A stretch of 49,382 nucleotides of DNA. It comes from Nitrosomonadaceae bacterium. GTDB lineage: Bacteria > Pseudomonadota > Gammaproteobacteria > Burkholderiales > Nitrosomonadaceae. This document shows positions 8,200 through 15,837 of this stretch, piece after piece (the stretch's first letter is position 1; every line of letters begins with the position of its first letter). The notes under the pieces were generated by a model. That model saw only the letters and a list, made by a program, of their open reading frames with translations, was not told the origin of the DNA and made no database searches. The stretch covers positions 1-49,382 of the forward strand of contig CAKKRD010000004.1 in assembly GCA_919902515.1 (NCBI GenBank). The letters are read 5' to 3'. The translations under genes were made by a program, and so were the position numbers.

Positions 8200-9792
8200 T
8201 CAGTGTCCTCCGTGATCGCTGGCAGCAGGGCTGGCGCTAACTGGTTGGATGCGCACAATGACGTACTCGCCGGCCGACTCCTCGATTATGTCGAAAGCGA
8301 TTCTCTGACCGGGTTTCAACGTCCGCAGCAATGCCGGGTCAAGAACCCGGAAATCCATGATCATCGCGGGCCACTGGAGGCTGGCGATCGGGCCATGGGC
8401 AAGCGTTACCGTCGCATGAGCGAAATCAATGGCTTCAATGCTGCCCTCGCCGCGATGATTCGCGAGCGCGGGTGCCGCGGCAGACGTGTCAGGCTTGATC
8501 TGCTCCTTCTCACCCGGCTTGGAACCGTGGACGCTGTGGCCGAAGCCGCTCAGTGCCGCCTTGAAGTTGCTCTCCGCATCGATCAGAAAATTCGCTTTGA
8601 CCACGACCGCTTCCCCAGCCTTCAGCCCCCCCAACACTTCAGCGTAGCCATCGGCGTGCAGACCGAGTTTTACCGTCCGCGGCTCGAATTGGCCTTCGCC
8701 GAGATCAACTAGTACCAGCCGCCGCGTGCCACTATCGAGCACCGCCGAATCGGGCACGGCGAGCACTTTGTCTTTGCTGTGGAACGAAGCGAACTCCACT
8801 CGCGCATACATGGCAGGCTTGAGCAGGCCCTCGGGATTGGGCAGCTTAATGCGCACGATGGCGGTGCGGGTCTCCGGGGTCACCTTGGGGTAAATAAACG
8901 CTACCTCGCCGTTGAATACCTTGTCCGGATACGCGTCCACCCTGATCGTAGCCATCTGGCCCTGATGCACCATGCCGAGGTCCTGTTCGAACACGTCTGC
9001 CAGTATCCACACGCTGGATAGGTCGGCGATCTGGTACAACACCTCTCCGGGTATGAAACGCTTTCCCTCAATTGAAGGTTTTTCCAACACCACGCCGTTT
9101 GCCTTGGAACGGAAGGTGATGTACTGCCTGACCTTACCTTCCCGCTGCAGACGCTGTAGCTCTATCTCCGATATGTCCCAGTTGCGCAACCTCTGCAAAG
9201 CGCTTTCGACCAGCCGCTGCATTTCGGCGCGGACATCCGGGCTGCCGTCAGAGACCATCTGCACCCCTCTTGTGGCGATGAGATATTCCTGCTGCGCCGT
9301 GATCAGCTCGGGGCTGTACACGTCCATCAGCGCATCGCCTTCTCTTACCGCCTGGCCGGTGGTGTTAACGTAAAGTTGCTGGATCCAGCCCTCGAACTTG
9401 GGCGTAACTGTATACAACCGGCGCTCGTCCGCCTGTACCGTCGCCACTGCCCTCACGGTGCGAGTGAGTTCACGCAGCGCGACGGCTTCGGTCCTCACTC
9501 CCAGTTTTTGTATTTTTTCGACGCTGATCTTTACTACCAAATCGCTGGATGCGGGTTCTTCGCCGTCATAAACCGGGAGGTAGTCCATGCCCATCGAGTC
9601 TTTCTTCGGCACCGGCGAGGTATCAGGGTGTCCCATCGGGTTACGGTAGTAGAGAATCTTGCCCTTGGACGTGACCGCCCCGGGCGAATCAGCTGCAGGA
9701 GTTACGGATTTGGCATTACCCCACCAATACCCTGCGGCAAGAGCAGCCGCGACCAGGGCGGCAACAACTATCAATTTGGCGATAGATTTCAC
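8200..9792 (-). CDS. cusB: CusB periplasmic adaptor with metal-binding and CusF-like domains
   Basis: Membrane-fusion protein linking CusA to the outer-membrane channel, about 530 aa. Order of parts: an N-terminal membrane anchor (about 5-25); a heavy-metal-binding YHS-like segment (about 46-75; YYRNPMGHP, SPVPKKDSMGMDY); lipoyl/beta-barrel MFP domains; and a C-terminal CusF-like domain (last 80 residues), with WPAMIMDFRV supplying the Trp/Met that in CusF bind Cu(I)/Ag(I). The pump therefore carries its own metallochaperone as a fusion. A GTG at 9792 with GGAG seven bases upstream is the best start; ATGs at 9816 and 9804 lack such a site. It lies between cusC (29 bases) and cusA (1 base). 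Confidence 0.92.
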   Translation of the reverse strand: MKSIAKLIVVAALVAAALAAGYWWGNAKSVTPAADSPGAVTSKGKILYYRNPMGHPDTSPVPKKDSMGMDYLPVYDGEEPASSDLVVKISVEKIQKLGVRTEAVALRELTRTVRAVATVQADERRLYTVTPKFEGWIQQLYVNTTGQAVREGDALMDVYSPELITAQQEYLIATRGVQMVSDGSPDVRAEMQRLVESALQRLRNWDISEIELQRLQREGKVRQYITFRSKANGVVLEKPSIEGKRFIPGEVLYQIADLSSVWILADVFEQDLGMVHQGQMATIRVDAYPDKVFNGEVAFIYPKVTPETRTAIVRIKLPNPEGLLKPAMYARVEFASFHSKDKVLAVPDSAVLDSGTRRLVLVDLGEGQFEPRTVKLGLHADGYAEVLGGLKAGEAVVVKANFLIDAESNFKAALSGFGHSVHGSKPGEKEQIKPDTSAAAPALANHRGEGSIEAIDFAHATVTLAHGPIASLQWPAMIMDFRVLDPALLRTLKPGQRIAFDIIEESAGEYVIVRIQPVSASPAASDHGGH

Positions 9793-9821
9793 ATGAGGCT
9801 CCATTGATGTGGGCATGCGAG

Positions 9822-11360
9822 TTAGTTGGGTGATTTGCCGGTGAGCAGATCGATTTCCGCCAGCGCCTTATTGTGGCTGGCCATGGCTGTCACCAGGCTG
9901 ATTTCGTAGTTGAACACTGTCATCTGGCTGTCGAGCAGCGTCAGAAAATCGACCCGATTGACCCTATATGCGGCTAGTGCCGACTCAACCGTAAGCCGCG
10001 CTTGCGGCAGGATGGCGGTCTGGTACAACTCTGCCGATTTGAAACTTTGTTCGACCGTCGCCACCTGCTGGCGTAAATTGGCGGTTATCTCATTGCGCTG
10101 CGCCTGGTATAGGTTCTGGGCCTGATCGCGCAGCGCCAGGGCCTCTGCTAAGCGCGGTGCGAGCTTGTTTTCCCGCCATACCGGCAGATTGATCGCCATG
10201 GTCATGGTCACCATGTCGGAGCGCCTAGCGCCGTCCAGCATGTTGTCGCGCTGGCCGTATGACATGCGTACGTCGAGGTCGGGATAATAATTTTTGCGCG
10301 CCAGTTCCGCCGCTTTCTCGTTGCGCGCAATGAGACTTTGCAGTGCCAGCAATTGCGGGCGCTGCGTCAGGGCGGTTTCGCGCAACGATTCCAGGTTCAG
10401 GATTTCTTCGCTCAATTGCGGCGGCGCCGGTATTGGCGCTGCAATATTTGCGTTGCGGCCAAGCGTGCGAATGAGCTCGGCTTCGATTGTCGGCCGCTCG
10501 CGCGCGAGTCTGAGCAGTTCGTCCACCATTCTGGATACCTGCGTCTGCGCTTTCAATACGTCGGCTTGGCTTCCTTGTCCTACCTCATAGCGTCCCTCGG
10601 CAATCCGCAGAAACCGCTCGAGGATCAGCTTGTTTTTCTCGACCAGTTTGGTTATTTCGAGCGTAAGGCCCAGATCGAAATAGGCGGTTTTGATGCCGCG
10701 CACGATGCGGTTCACGGTTTCCTGGTAACCGTAACCAACCGCTTCCGCATCCTTGGCGGCAACGTCTTGGCGCAGACCACGTCTACCCGGGAATGGCAGG
10801 CGCTGGGACAGACCAATCATTTTCATCGTCATGTCCTCGCGGTTGAAGGGCGACGATGCCAAGGGCGCGTTGATCACCCCCGCTTCGAGTATCGGATCAT
10901 CGAGCGCTCCCGCAGGCGATATTCTGTGGCGGGCGGCTTCACGTTCCTGTAGAGCAGCCTGAATTTCCGGATTGTTCTCCAGGGCTTCCGCAATCAGGGC
11001 GGTCAGGGGAGAGGAGCCCTTAACATTTGCTGTTGCAGAGGCTGCCGGGGGTACTGTCTGGGTACTCGCTACCGTGCGTGCGCTACTTGAAACTTCCGCC
11101 TGTGCAGTTGCCGGAAGCATGACACCGGCAAGCAATGCCGCAATGATTCTGCTTCTGATCATTGTGGATACTTTGCTGGAGCCTATTGATTTGGCGTCTC
11201 TGGATATCATCGTGTTTCTGCAGGAATTCATCTCGAGTAAGCTCCCTCGGGCATGGGCATCGCCCAAAGACTCGATGGCAGCCTTGCGTGTTTCCTTCGG
11301 CGGCGTGTCAGGTTTCTGACTGCCGGCCGGTTGCAATGCAAAAGAGAGTGGGATAGTCAT
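9822..11360 (-). CDS. cusC: CusC/TolC-type outer-membrane efflux protein
   Basis: Outer-membrane channel of the cus efflux system. The C-terminal two thirds form the usual pair of OEP repeats with long alpha-helical segments. The start is unusual. The ATG at 11360 has a very strong ribosome site (AAGGAGGT), giving 512 aa, but the recognisable signal peptide (MIRSRIIAALLAGVMLP) begins only at the ATG at 11162. Translation from 11360 puts about 66 extra residues before the signal peptide. The extension may be a separate leader peptide running into the channel gene, or the true start may be 11162. First gene of cusCBA. Confidence 0.88.
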   Translation of the reverse strand: MTIPLSFALQPAGSQKPDTPPKETRKAAIESLGDAHARGSLLEMNSCRNTMISRDAKSIGSSKVSTMIRSRIIAALLAGVMLPATAQAEVSSSARTVASTQTVPPAASATANVKGSSPLTALIAEALENNPEIQAALQEREAARHRISPAGALDDPILEAGVINAPLASSPFNREDMTMKMIGLSQRLPFPGRRGLRQDVAAKDAEAVGYGYQETVNRIVRGIKTAYFDLGLTLEITKLVEKNKLILERFLRIAEGRYEVGQGSQADVLKAQTQVSRMVDELLRLARERPTIEAELIRTLGRNANIAAPIPAPPQLSEEILNLESLRETALTQRPQLLALQSLIARNEKAAELARKNYYPDLDVRMSYGQRDNMLDGARRSDMVTMTMAINLPVWRENKLAPRLAEALALRDQAQNLYQAQRNEITANLRQQVATVEQSFKSAELYQTAILPQARLTVESALAAYRVNRVDFLTLLDSQMTVFNYEISLVTAMASHNKALAEIDLLTGKSPN

Positions 11361-11541
11361 CCTGACCTCCTTAAAAAAATCATGTAACGGCAGAAACATT
11401 GGTTTAGCAATATGCCGAATAGCAGGTTACGCTCTGCGACCTGACCCGCTTTACGCAAAGGTGTTTCCTTAAAGCGCGGGATTAAATACAAATCAGGTGA
11501 GTGTTTGCCGATGTTACAGGCGGATTTCTAGTGTCTGGAGA

Positions 11542-11916
11542 TTAGACGAGAGGTGGGCGTTGCAGTTGTTCAAGAACAAACGAGGTGAAATGGGAGTTAA
11601 ATGATAGGGCGTAGGAAGAGCCACCGGTGGGAATTGCTGTGGAGGATGCGGATAAAATCGTGGTGCTGCATGTATTGCAAGGGGTACCGTCGCACGGCAG
11701 GTTGGATGTCACATTATCCGTAGTGCTGTCCATTGATTGCTTGTGGCAGGCGTCATGCTGGTGATCACCGGCAATGGTGGTGACTGGAGGAGCATCAAGA
11801 TTGACGCCGATATCTTTCACCTGCACACACAGCGGCATGACGGCAGCGATCACCCCTTGCAGCGGCAGCCACAGCATGATTAAAACCAGTATAAGTTTGC
11901 GTCCTGACAGCATCAT
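11542..11916 (-). CDS. Small Cys/His-rich exported protein, CzcI-like
   Basis: 124 aa from the ATG at 11916 (or 11913). An N-terminal hydrophobic segment with LVLIMLWLPLQGVIA resembles a signal peptide. The mature part is rich in potential metal ligands: MPLCVQ, DHQHDACHK, and a cluster CDGTPCNTCS. Small proteins of this design (CzcI/DUF2946-like) commonly precede metal-efflux operons and are thought to tune their response to metal. Here it lies 142 bases upstream of cusC on the same strand. An open frame continues upstream to 12060, but that part has no signal features and would cover the promoter. The function is inferred from context and composition. Confidence 0.65.
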   Translation of the reverse strand: MMLSGRKLILVLIMLWLPLQGVIAAVMPLCVQVKDIGVNLDAPPVTTIAGDHQHDACHKQSMDSTTDNVTSNLPCDGTPCNTCSTTILSASSTAIPTGGSSYALSFNSHFTSFVLEQLQRPPLV

Positions 11917-11922
11917 TGTTTT

Positions 11923-11952
11923 AGTATAAACAATTTTTTCAGTTTGGTGCAA
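11923..11952 (-). promoter_or_regulatory. Predicted promoter of the czcI-like gene and possibly the cus operon
   Basis: On the minus strand, TTGCAC (11947-11952), an 18-bp spacer and TATACT (11923-11928). The expected transcription start falls at or next to the ATG at 11916, so the message would be leaderless or nearly so. No CueR-type dyad is recognised. Gene dosage from here into cusCBA would require reading through 142 bases. Confidence 0.45.
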
Positions 11953-12060
11953 GTCATCGGTACGATTGGTTTTTCCATCATTTGATTCCATCCCTCGCGC
12001 AACATTCACTACCGGGCAGTACGCGGCTGCCCGCAGATATGGATTTATAGAGGTGCTCAT

Positions 12061-12356
12061 TTGTGTTCATTTGCACCGCGTATGCATACGTTACGGAGTC
12101 GTCATCACGCTGGATGTCTGGCACCAGATTCTTCCGGCTTGGCGATCATGTCCTCGAATTTAAGCCACTCGCTATGGAATTAACTTTGCAAATCACCGGC
12201 GTCAAAAAAGCAGAGCACGGAGTGAGTGGTATTTTTTATCATCCAAACACATGCCTTGTTAACGAAACAATCGACCAAACAGCCACAAGGACAAGCCATT
12301 CATAAAATGAATTAATTATCCGGACTAACCGGAAAGGAAGATTTATAAAGCGTGAG
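12061..12356. other. Intergenic region without a supported gene
   Basis: An 80-codon plus-strand frame crosses this stretch, but it has no ribosome site, domain or signal, and its codon use is poor. I see no convincing terminator or repeat. Confidence 0.4.
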
Positions 12357-12707
12357 CTACTTGGCTTCTGCAGCCATTTTCCGATGAGAGGCGGCCATAT
12401 TCATGTTTGCCTCCGCAGCCTGCTCATACAAGTGTATCAAGCCTCGACAATGCGTCTCCATATCTAGACCTTGTCTACCATAATACTGTCTTTCTGCCTC
12501 ATATTGTTCAAGCATTTTTTTGTGCTCTTGCAATTTTGCCTGCATCCTTTTGGCTTCGTCTTCATAGTGCTTGGCCAATGCCTCGTGATCGGCGCTGGTT
12601 TTAGCGCTCCGGACAGCCTGGGTCATGTCCATCGGATGGGGAAGTTGCGCGCAGGAAGCCAGTAAACCGAGAATGGCCAAGACTGCGACGAATGTTCTTG
12701 TCTGCAT
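12357..12707 (-). CDS. Small coiled-coil lipoprotein
   Basis: 116 aa. The signal peptide ends in a lipobox (LGLLASC, Cys at about 19), so it is probably lipid-anchored. The mature part is a long charged helix (HYEDEAKRMQAKLQEHKKML) predicted to form a coiled coil, followed by a Met-rich tail (ANMNMAASHRKMA). The ribosome site AAGGAG lies eight bases before the ATG. The composition resembles small periplasmic proteins found beside copper or silver resistance genes, and the neighbouring cus operon on the same strand supports that link. No named family is recognised with certainty. Confidence 0.72.
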   Translation of the reverse strand: MQTRTFVAVLAILGLLASCAQLPHPMDMTQAVRSAKTSADHEALAKHYEDEAKRMQAKLQEHKKMLEQYEAERQYYGRQGLDMETHCRGLIHLYEQAAEANMNMAASHRKMAAEAK

Positions 12708-12854
12708 GGTGAGTCTCCTTAAAATGTCAGGTGAACGTCAAGTGAGCAAAAGAAAGCAGCGGTTTGCGCTGGTAATTCACATTCACGGCCTCAGCCGGTG
12801 CAGTGGGATAGCCTGTAACAGGGTTTATCATAGATCAAACAGGCAAAAAGTCCA

Positions 12855-13109
12855 TTAATTTGTCATTGAAAAAGCCAGCGAACGAACAGCGACAAGCTCG
12901 CCAACATCCTTGGCTGCGGTTGCCGCAGCAGAAATGGTTTGGTTCTGATTCCAATCGAACAGCGCGGCGGCGGGTATTCCCGGACATGCATAGGCGGAGA
13001 CGGCCAGCCGTAAGAACAGCAGCGTACCAATCAACACACGACAAACCTGTTTGCTTGAAGGAACGACACATGACCATGTTTCCATCCATGCGAATCTCCA
13101 AAAACTCAA
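12855..13109 (-). CDS. Possible small exported protein, probably degraded
   Basis: 84-codon frame with a signal-peptide-like stretch (VLIGTLLFLRLAVSAYACPG) in its middle and a short tail lacking further features. The residues before the hydrophobic stretch look random, so either the true start is internal or this is a decayed gene. An overlapping frame (12835-13101) is less likely. No domain is recognised. It sits on the same strand as the lipoprotein downstream, 147 bases away. Confidence 0.3.
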   Translation of the reverse strand: MSFWRFAWMETWSCVVPSSKQVCRVLIGTLLFLRLAVSAYACPGIPAAALFDWNQNQTISAAATAAKDVGELVAVRSLAFSMTN

Positions 13110-13231
13110 ACCGAATCAGGGGTGAATGTCAAAGCGACAGTGATTTGAAACAGACTGCCCGGCTGCGATAAGGTTTTAGTTTTGCCTGCGCTGGTTTATC
13201 ATGCGTGGTTATACGTTGAAGGAATGTCGCT

Positions 13232-13606
13232 ATGGCAGGGCTGAACAAAGACACTCCCAAAGCCACTGAAATAAAACTGCAACGGCAATCCAGGTTATTG
13301 CATATCTCTTTTGCGGATGGCAAAACCTTCCTGATTCCGTGTGAATTTCTGCGGGTCTATTCGCCTTCGGCGGAAGTGCGCGGACACAGTCCCGGACAGG
13401 AAGTGCTGCAAACCGGCAAGAAAGACGTGAATATCGACCACATCGAGCCGGTGGGCAATTATGCGATTCAACTGAATTTTTCCGATGGCCACAACACTGG
13501 CCTGTATTCGTGGGATCTGCTCTACGACTACGGCCTGCATCAGGATGAAATGTGGCAACATTACCTGCAGCGGATGGAACAGGCAGGTGCGAGCCGTGAA
13601 CCTTAA
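13232..13606 (+). CDS. DUF971 protein (gamma-butyrobetaine hydroxylase-like N-terminal domain)
   Basis: 124-aa single-domain protein of the DUF971 family, with the typical LHISFADGKTFLIPCEFLRVYSP and the C-terminal block IQLNFSDGHNTGLYSWDLLY. Its biochemical role is unsettled; related domains accompany iron-sulfur proteins and the N-terminus of carnitine-biosynthesis hydroxylases. The ATG has AAGGAA upstream. It ends 13 bases before ubiE, so the two are almost certainly cotranscribed, a conserved pairing in betaproteobacteria. Confidence 0.9.
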   Translation: MAGLNKDTPKATEIKLQRQSRLLHISFADGKTFLIPCEFLRVYSPSAEVRGHSPGQEVLQTGKKDVNIDHIEPVGNYAIQLNFSDGHNTGLYSWDLLYDYGLHQDEMWQHYLQRMEQAGASREP

Positions 13607-13619
13607 AAACTGAATATTC

Positions 13620-14354
13620 ATGACCAAAACTACTCATTTCGGCTTCAATACCGTTCCCGAAACAGAAAAAGCCCGCAAGGTGGCGGGGGTATTCGACTCG
13701 GTAGCCGAGCGCTACAACCTGATGAACGACCTCATGTCGGCAGGCATGCATCGTTGGTGGAAACGATTCGCCGTGGAAGCCAGCGGGGTCAAAGCGGGTG
13801 GTCGGGTGCTCGACATTGCCGGTGGCACCGCTGATTTGAGCGCACGCTTCATCGAACAGGTCGGTGCGAGTGGCGAAGTCTGGCTCACCGACATCAATAA
13901 TTCCATGCTCACGATCGGCCGCGACCGACTGCTGGATGAAGGCAGGGCAGCATCGGTGGCGCAATGCGATGCGGAAAAACTGCCTTTCCCCGCCGATTAT
14001 TTCGATTGCGTGAGCGTGGCTTTCGGTCTCAGGAACATGACCCACAAGGATGCGGCGCTGAAGGAAATGCTGCGGGTGCTGCGCCCCGGCGGCTGTGTCC
14101 TGGTGCTGGAATTTTCCAAGGTATGGAAACCGCTGCAACCCGTTTATGACACCTACTCATTCAAGGTACTGCCGGCGATGGGCAAGCTCATTGCCAAGGA
14201 CGAGAACAGCTACCGCTATCTGGCCGAATCCATCCGCGTGCATCCGTCGCAGGAAGAATTGAAACAGTTGATGCAGCAGGCCGGTTTCGAGCGGGTGGAA
14301 TATTTCAATCTGGCTGCCGGCGTGGTTGCGCTACACCGCGGTTACAAATTTTAG
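13620..14354 (+). CDS. ubiE: Ubiquinone/menaquinone C-methyltransferase UbiE
   Basis: SAM-dependent C-methyltransferase of ubiquinone (and menaquinone) synthesis, 244 aa. Motif I is seen as [12 protein letters not shown] (63-73). Other markers are the N-terminal [20 protein letters not shown], the family block [20 protein letters not shown], and the tail [13 protein letters not shown]. Cytoplasmic, acting with membrane-bound quinone precursors. Its last 24 bases overlap the end of the converging squalene-synthase-like gene. In relatives the next genes are usually tim44-ubiJ-ubiB, which here lie 17.5 kb away. Confidence 0.95.
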   Translation: MTKTTHFGFNTVPETEKARKVAGVFDSVAERYNLMNDLMSAGMHRWWKRFAVEASGVKAGGRVLDIAGGTADLSARFIEQVGASGEVWLTDINNSMLTIGRDRLLDEGRAASVAQCDAEKLPFPADYFDCVSVAFGLRNMTHKDAALKEMLRVLRPGGCVLVLEFSKVWKPLQPVYDTYSFKVLPAMGKLIAKDENSYRYLAESIRVHPSQEELKQLMQQAGFERVEYFNLAAGVVALHRGYKF

Positions 14355-15386
14355 AGAATCCCGAAGACGATTCCAGGAGGCGGTCGCCACCTGCCCGCTG
14401 GCACCCGTGAGTATGGTCAGCGCCATCACGCGGTAAACCACACTGCGCGGAGCCTTCACGTTGACGGCAGGATCAAGCAGCCCCGGCGCAACCGCAACAC
14501 GCTGCAGGGTTTCACCGGCCAGCAGGATCGGCCACATGCATGCCAGCCGCTGGCGGATTTCCGAAGACGGAATCGCCATGGTGTAACTCCATCCCTGCTC
14601 CAGATGTTCCAGCGCCAGCGCGATGAGCCGATGCAACACCGGTCTGAATTTTTCCAGACTGTTCGCGTGCAGCAGATCGGCAGGCTGCAGCCCGGCTTCC
14701 TGCAGCAGTGATTGCGGCACATAGCAGCGGCCGTGATGCAGGTCGCGTGCGATATCCTTGACGATGTTGGTGAGCTGCAAGCCCTTGCCGAAACGCACGC
14801 CGACGGCCGACATCTGCGCAATATCCCACTGTACCATCGCCGGCCGGTGCGCACACACCATCCGCGTCCAGAATTCTCCAACGCAACCCGCAACATAGTA
14901 AGTGTACTGATCCAGCTCCTCCAGCGTGGCCAATGCCGTGAGATCCGCGGCTGATTCGCCGGGAAAGCGGGTCAGGTCCATTTCCATCCCCCTGGGCAGC
15001 ACTTCCATCAACCACTGGATGCGTTCCCGATCGCCGGGAGAATACTGCTCGTACAATTTCAGGCAATCCCCCAGTCGCTGCAGCAGCACGTGTTCGGCGG
15101 AATCCTTCTGGTGAGGGAGAAGCGCGGCCTGAATTTCCCGGATGGCATCCCATTGAATCTCGCCGCCCTTGAACTGCGCCCGGAACTGGTTCAGATACTC
15201 CAGCCGCCGGGAACGGCTGATCAGATCGGTATCGGCGATGGTGTCGGCCGCGCGCGCAAACAGATATGACAATCCCATCTGGTCGCGCACGCCTGCCGGC
15301 AGCACGTTGAGCGTGAGATAAAACGAACGGGAGACCTGCTTGAGGATGCCGTGAAGAAGTTCGTGTGTGGCGGGATCGGTATTCAA
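14331..15386 (-). CDS. Squalene/phytoene synthase family protein
   Basis: 351-aa head-to-head prenyl-diphosphate condensing enzyme. Both aspartate-rich metal-binding motifs are present: DTIADTD near residue 68 and NIVKDIARD in the [20 protein letters not shown] block. The N-terminal [13 protein letters not shown] is typical. It is longer than bacterial HpnC/HpnD (about 280 aa) and closer in length and layout to farnesyl-diphosphate farnesyltransferase-type squalene synthases. The product is likely squalene (hopanoid or sterol precursor) or a related C30 compound; no carotenoid or hopanoid genes are nearby to decide. It converges with ubiE, overlapping by 24 bases. Confidence 0.85.
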   Translation of the reverse strand: MNTDPATHELLHGILKQVSRSFYLTLNVLPAGVRDQMGLSYLFARAADTIADTDLISRSRRLEYLNQFRAQFKGGEIQWDAIREIQAALLPHQKDSAEHVLLQRLGDCLKLYEQYSPGDRERIQWLMEVLPRGMEMDLTRFPGESAADLTALATLEELDQYTYYVAGCVGEFWTRMVCAHRPAMVQWDIAQMSAVGVRFGKGLQLTNIVKDIARDLHHGRCYVPQSLLQEAGLQPADLLHANSLEKFRPVLHRLIALALEHLEQGWSYTMAIPSSEIRQRLACMWPILLAGETLQRVAVAPGLLDPAVNVKAPRSVVYRVMALTILTGASGQVATASWNRLRDSLKFVTAV

Positions 15387-15422
15387 GGATGAGAAATTCC
15401 ACAGCCGCTTTTCAATCGGGAC

Positions 15423-15459
15423 GGGCGAACATTACATCCTGCCGCTCTTGCTGGTCAAG
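15423..15459. repeat. Imperfect 37-bp direct repeat, copy 1
   Basis: The first 22 bases (15423-15444) are identical to 19815-19836, and 12 of the next 15 also match. The two copies have the same orientation and bracket the hcnABC-like operon and its neighbours (about 4.4 kb). Origin unknown: gene-end relic or scar of an insertion or duplication. Confidence 0.7.
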
Positions 15460-15561
15460 AATTGTCGGATCGCTGGGTCTGCTGCCGTCTGGTAGAATAC
15501 GTCTCCCATAAATCGCCACAAGCCACGCCGATCGCGCCCGTACCCTCCACGCATAATAATC

Positions 15562-15837
15562 ATGGAAATAGAATTCACACTGGATGGTCAGACGGTACGC
15601 TGTCCGCAAGGGTTCACTGTTACTGGCGCCCTGTTCCATCTCGGCCACCGCAGTGTGCGGGTAACAGCACGCACTGCTGCCCCGCGCTCGCTGTTCTGCG
15701 GTATCGGCGTTTGCTGCGATTGCCTGATGCAGATTGACGGACGGGAAAGTGTCCGCGCCTGCACCACGCTGGTGCAACCTGGCATGCGCGTCGTTTCCGG
15801 GCAAGGGGCTGCGGCAGTTGTCGCAAACCAGGCATGA
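15562..15837 (+). CDS. hcnA: HcnA-like [2Fe-2S] subunit of hydrogen cyanide synthase-type dehydrogenase
   Basis: 91-aa ferredoxin-like protein with plant-type [2Fe-2S] cysteines: C46, C51, C54 and C67 (FCGIGVCCDC and VRACTT). In HcnABC-type flavin dehydrogenases this small subunit passes electrons between the two flavoprotein subunits. It overlaps the next gene by four bases (ATGA), so translation is coupled. There is no clear ribosome site before the ATG, and a weak TAGAAT lies about 50 bases upstream. Small subunits of octopine/nopaline oxidases and of amino-acid dehydrogenases look similar, so the name rests mainly on the partner HcnC. Confidence 0.7.
   Translation: MEIEFTLDGQTVRCPQGFTVTGALFHLGHRSVRVTARTAAPRSLFCGIGVCCDCLMQIDGRESVRACTTLVQPGMRVVSGQGAAAVVANQA

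Noticed and set aside
12063-12305. 80-codon plus-strand frame between the czcI-like gene and the lipoprotein
   Set aside because: No ribosome site, domain or signal; codon use unlike real genes here.
13230-14138. 302-codon minus-strand frame opposite DUF971-ubiE
   Set aside because: It spans two real genes and their spacer in antisense without any recognisable motif.
15387-15561. ANR/FNR-type box before hcnA
   Set aside because: HCN synthase promoters in Pseudomonas carry ANR sites, but I found no TTGAT-N4-ATCAA match here; TTGCTGGTCAA is too far from consensus.
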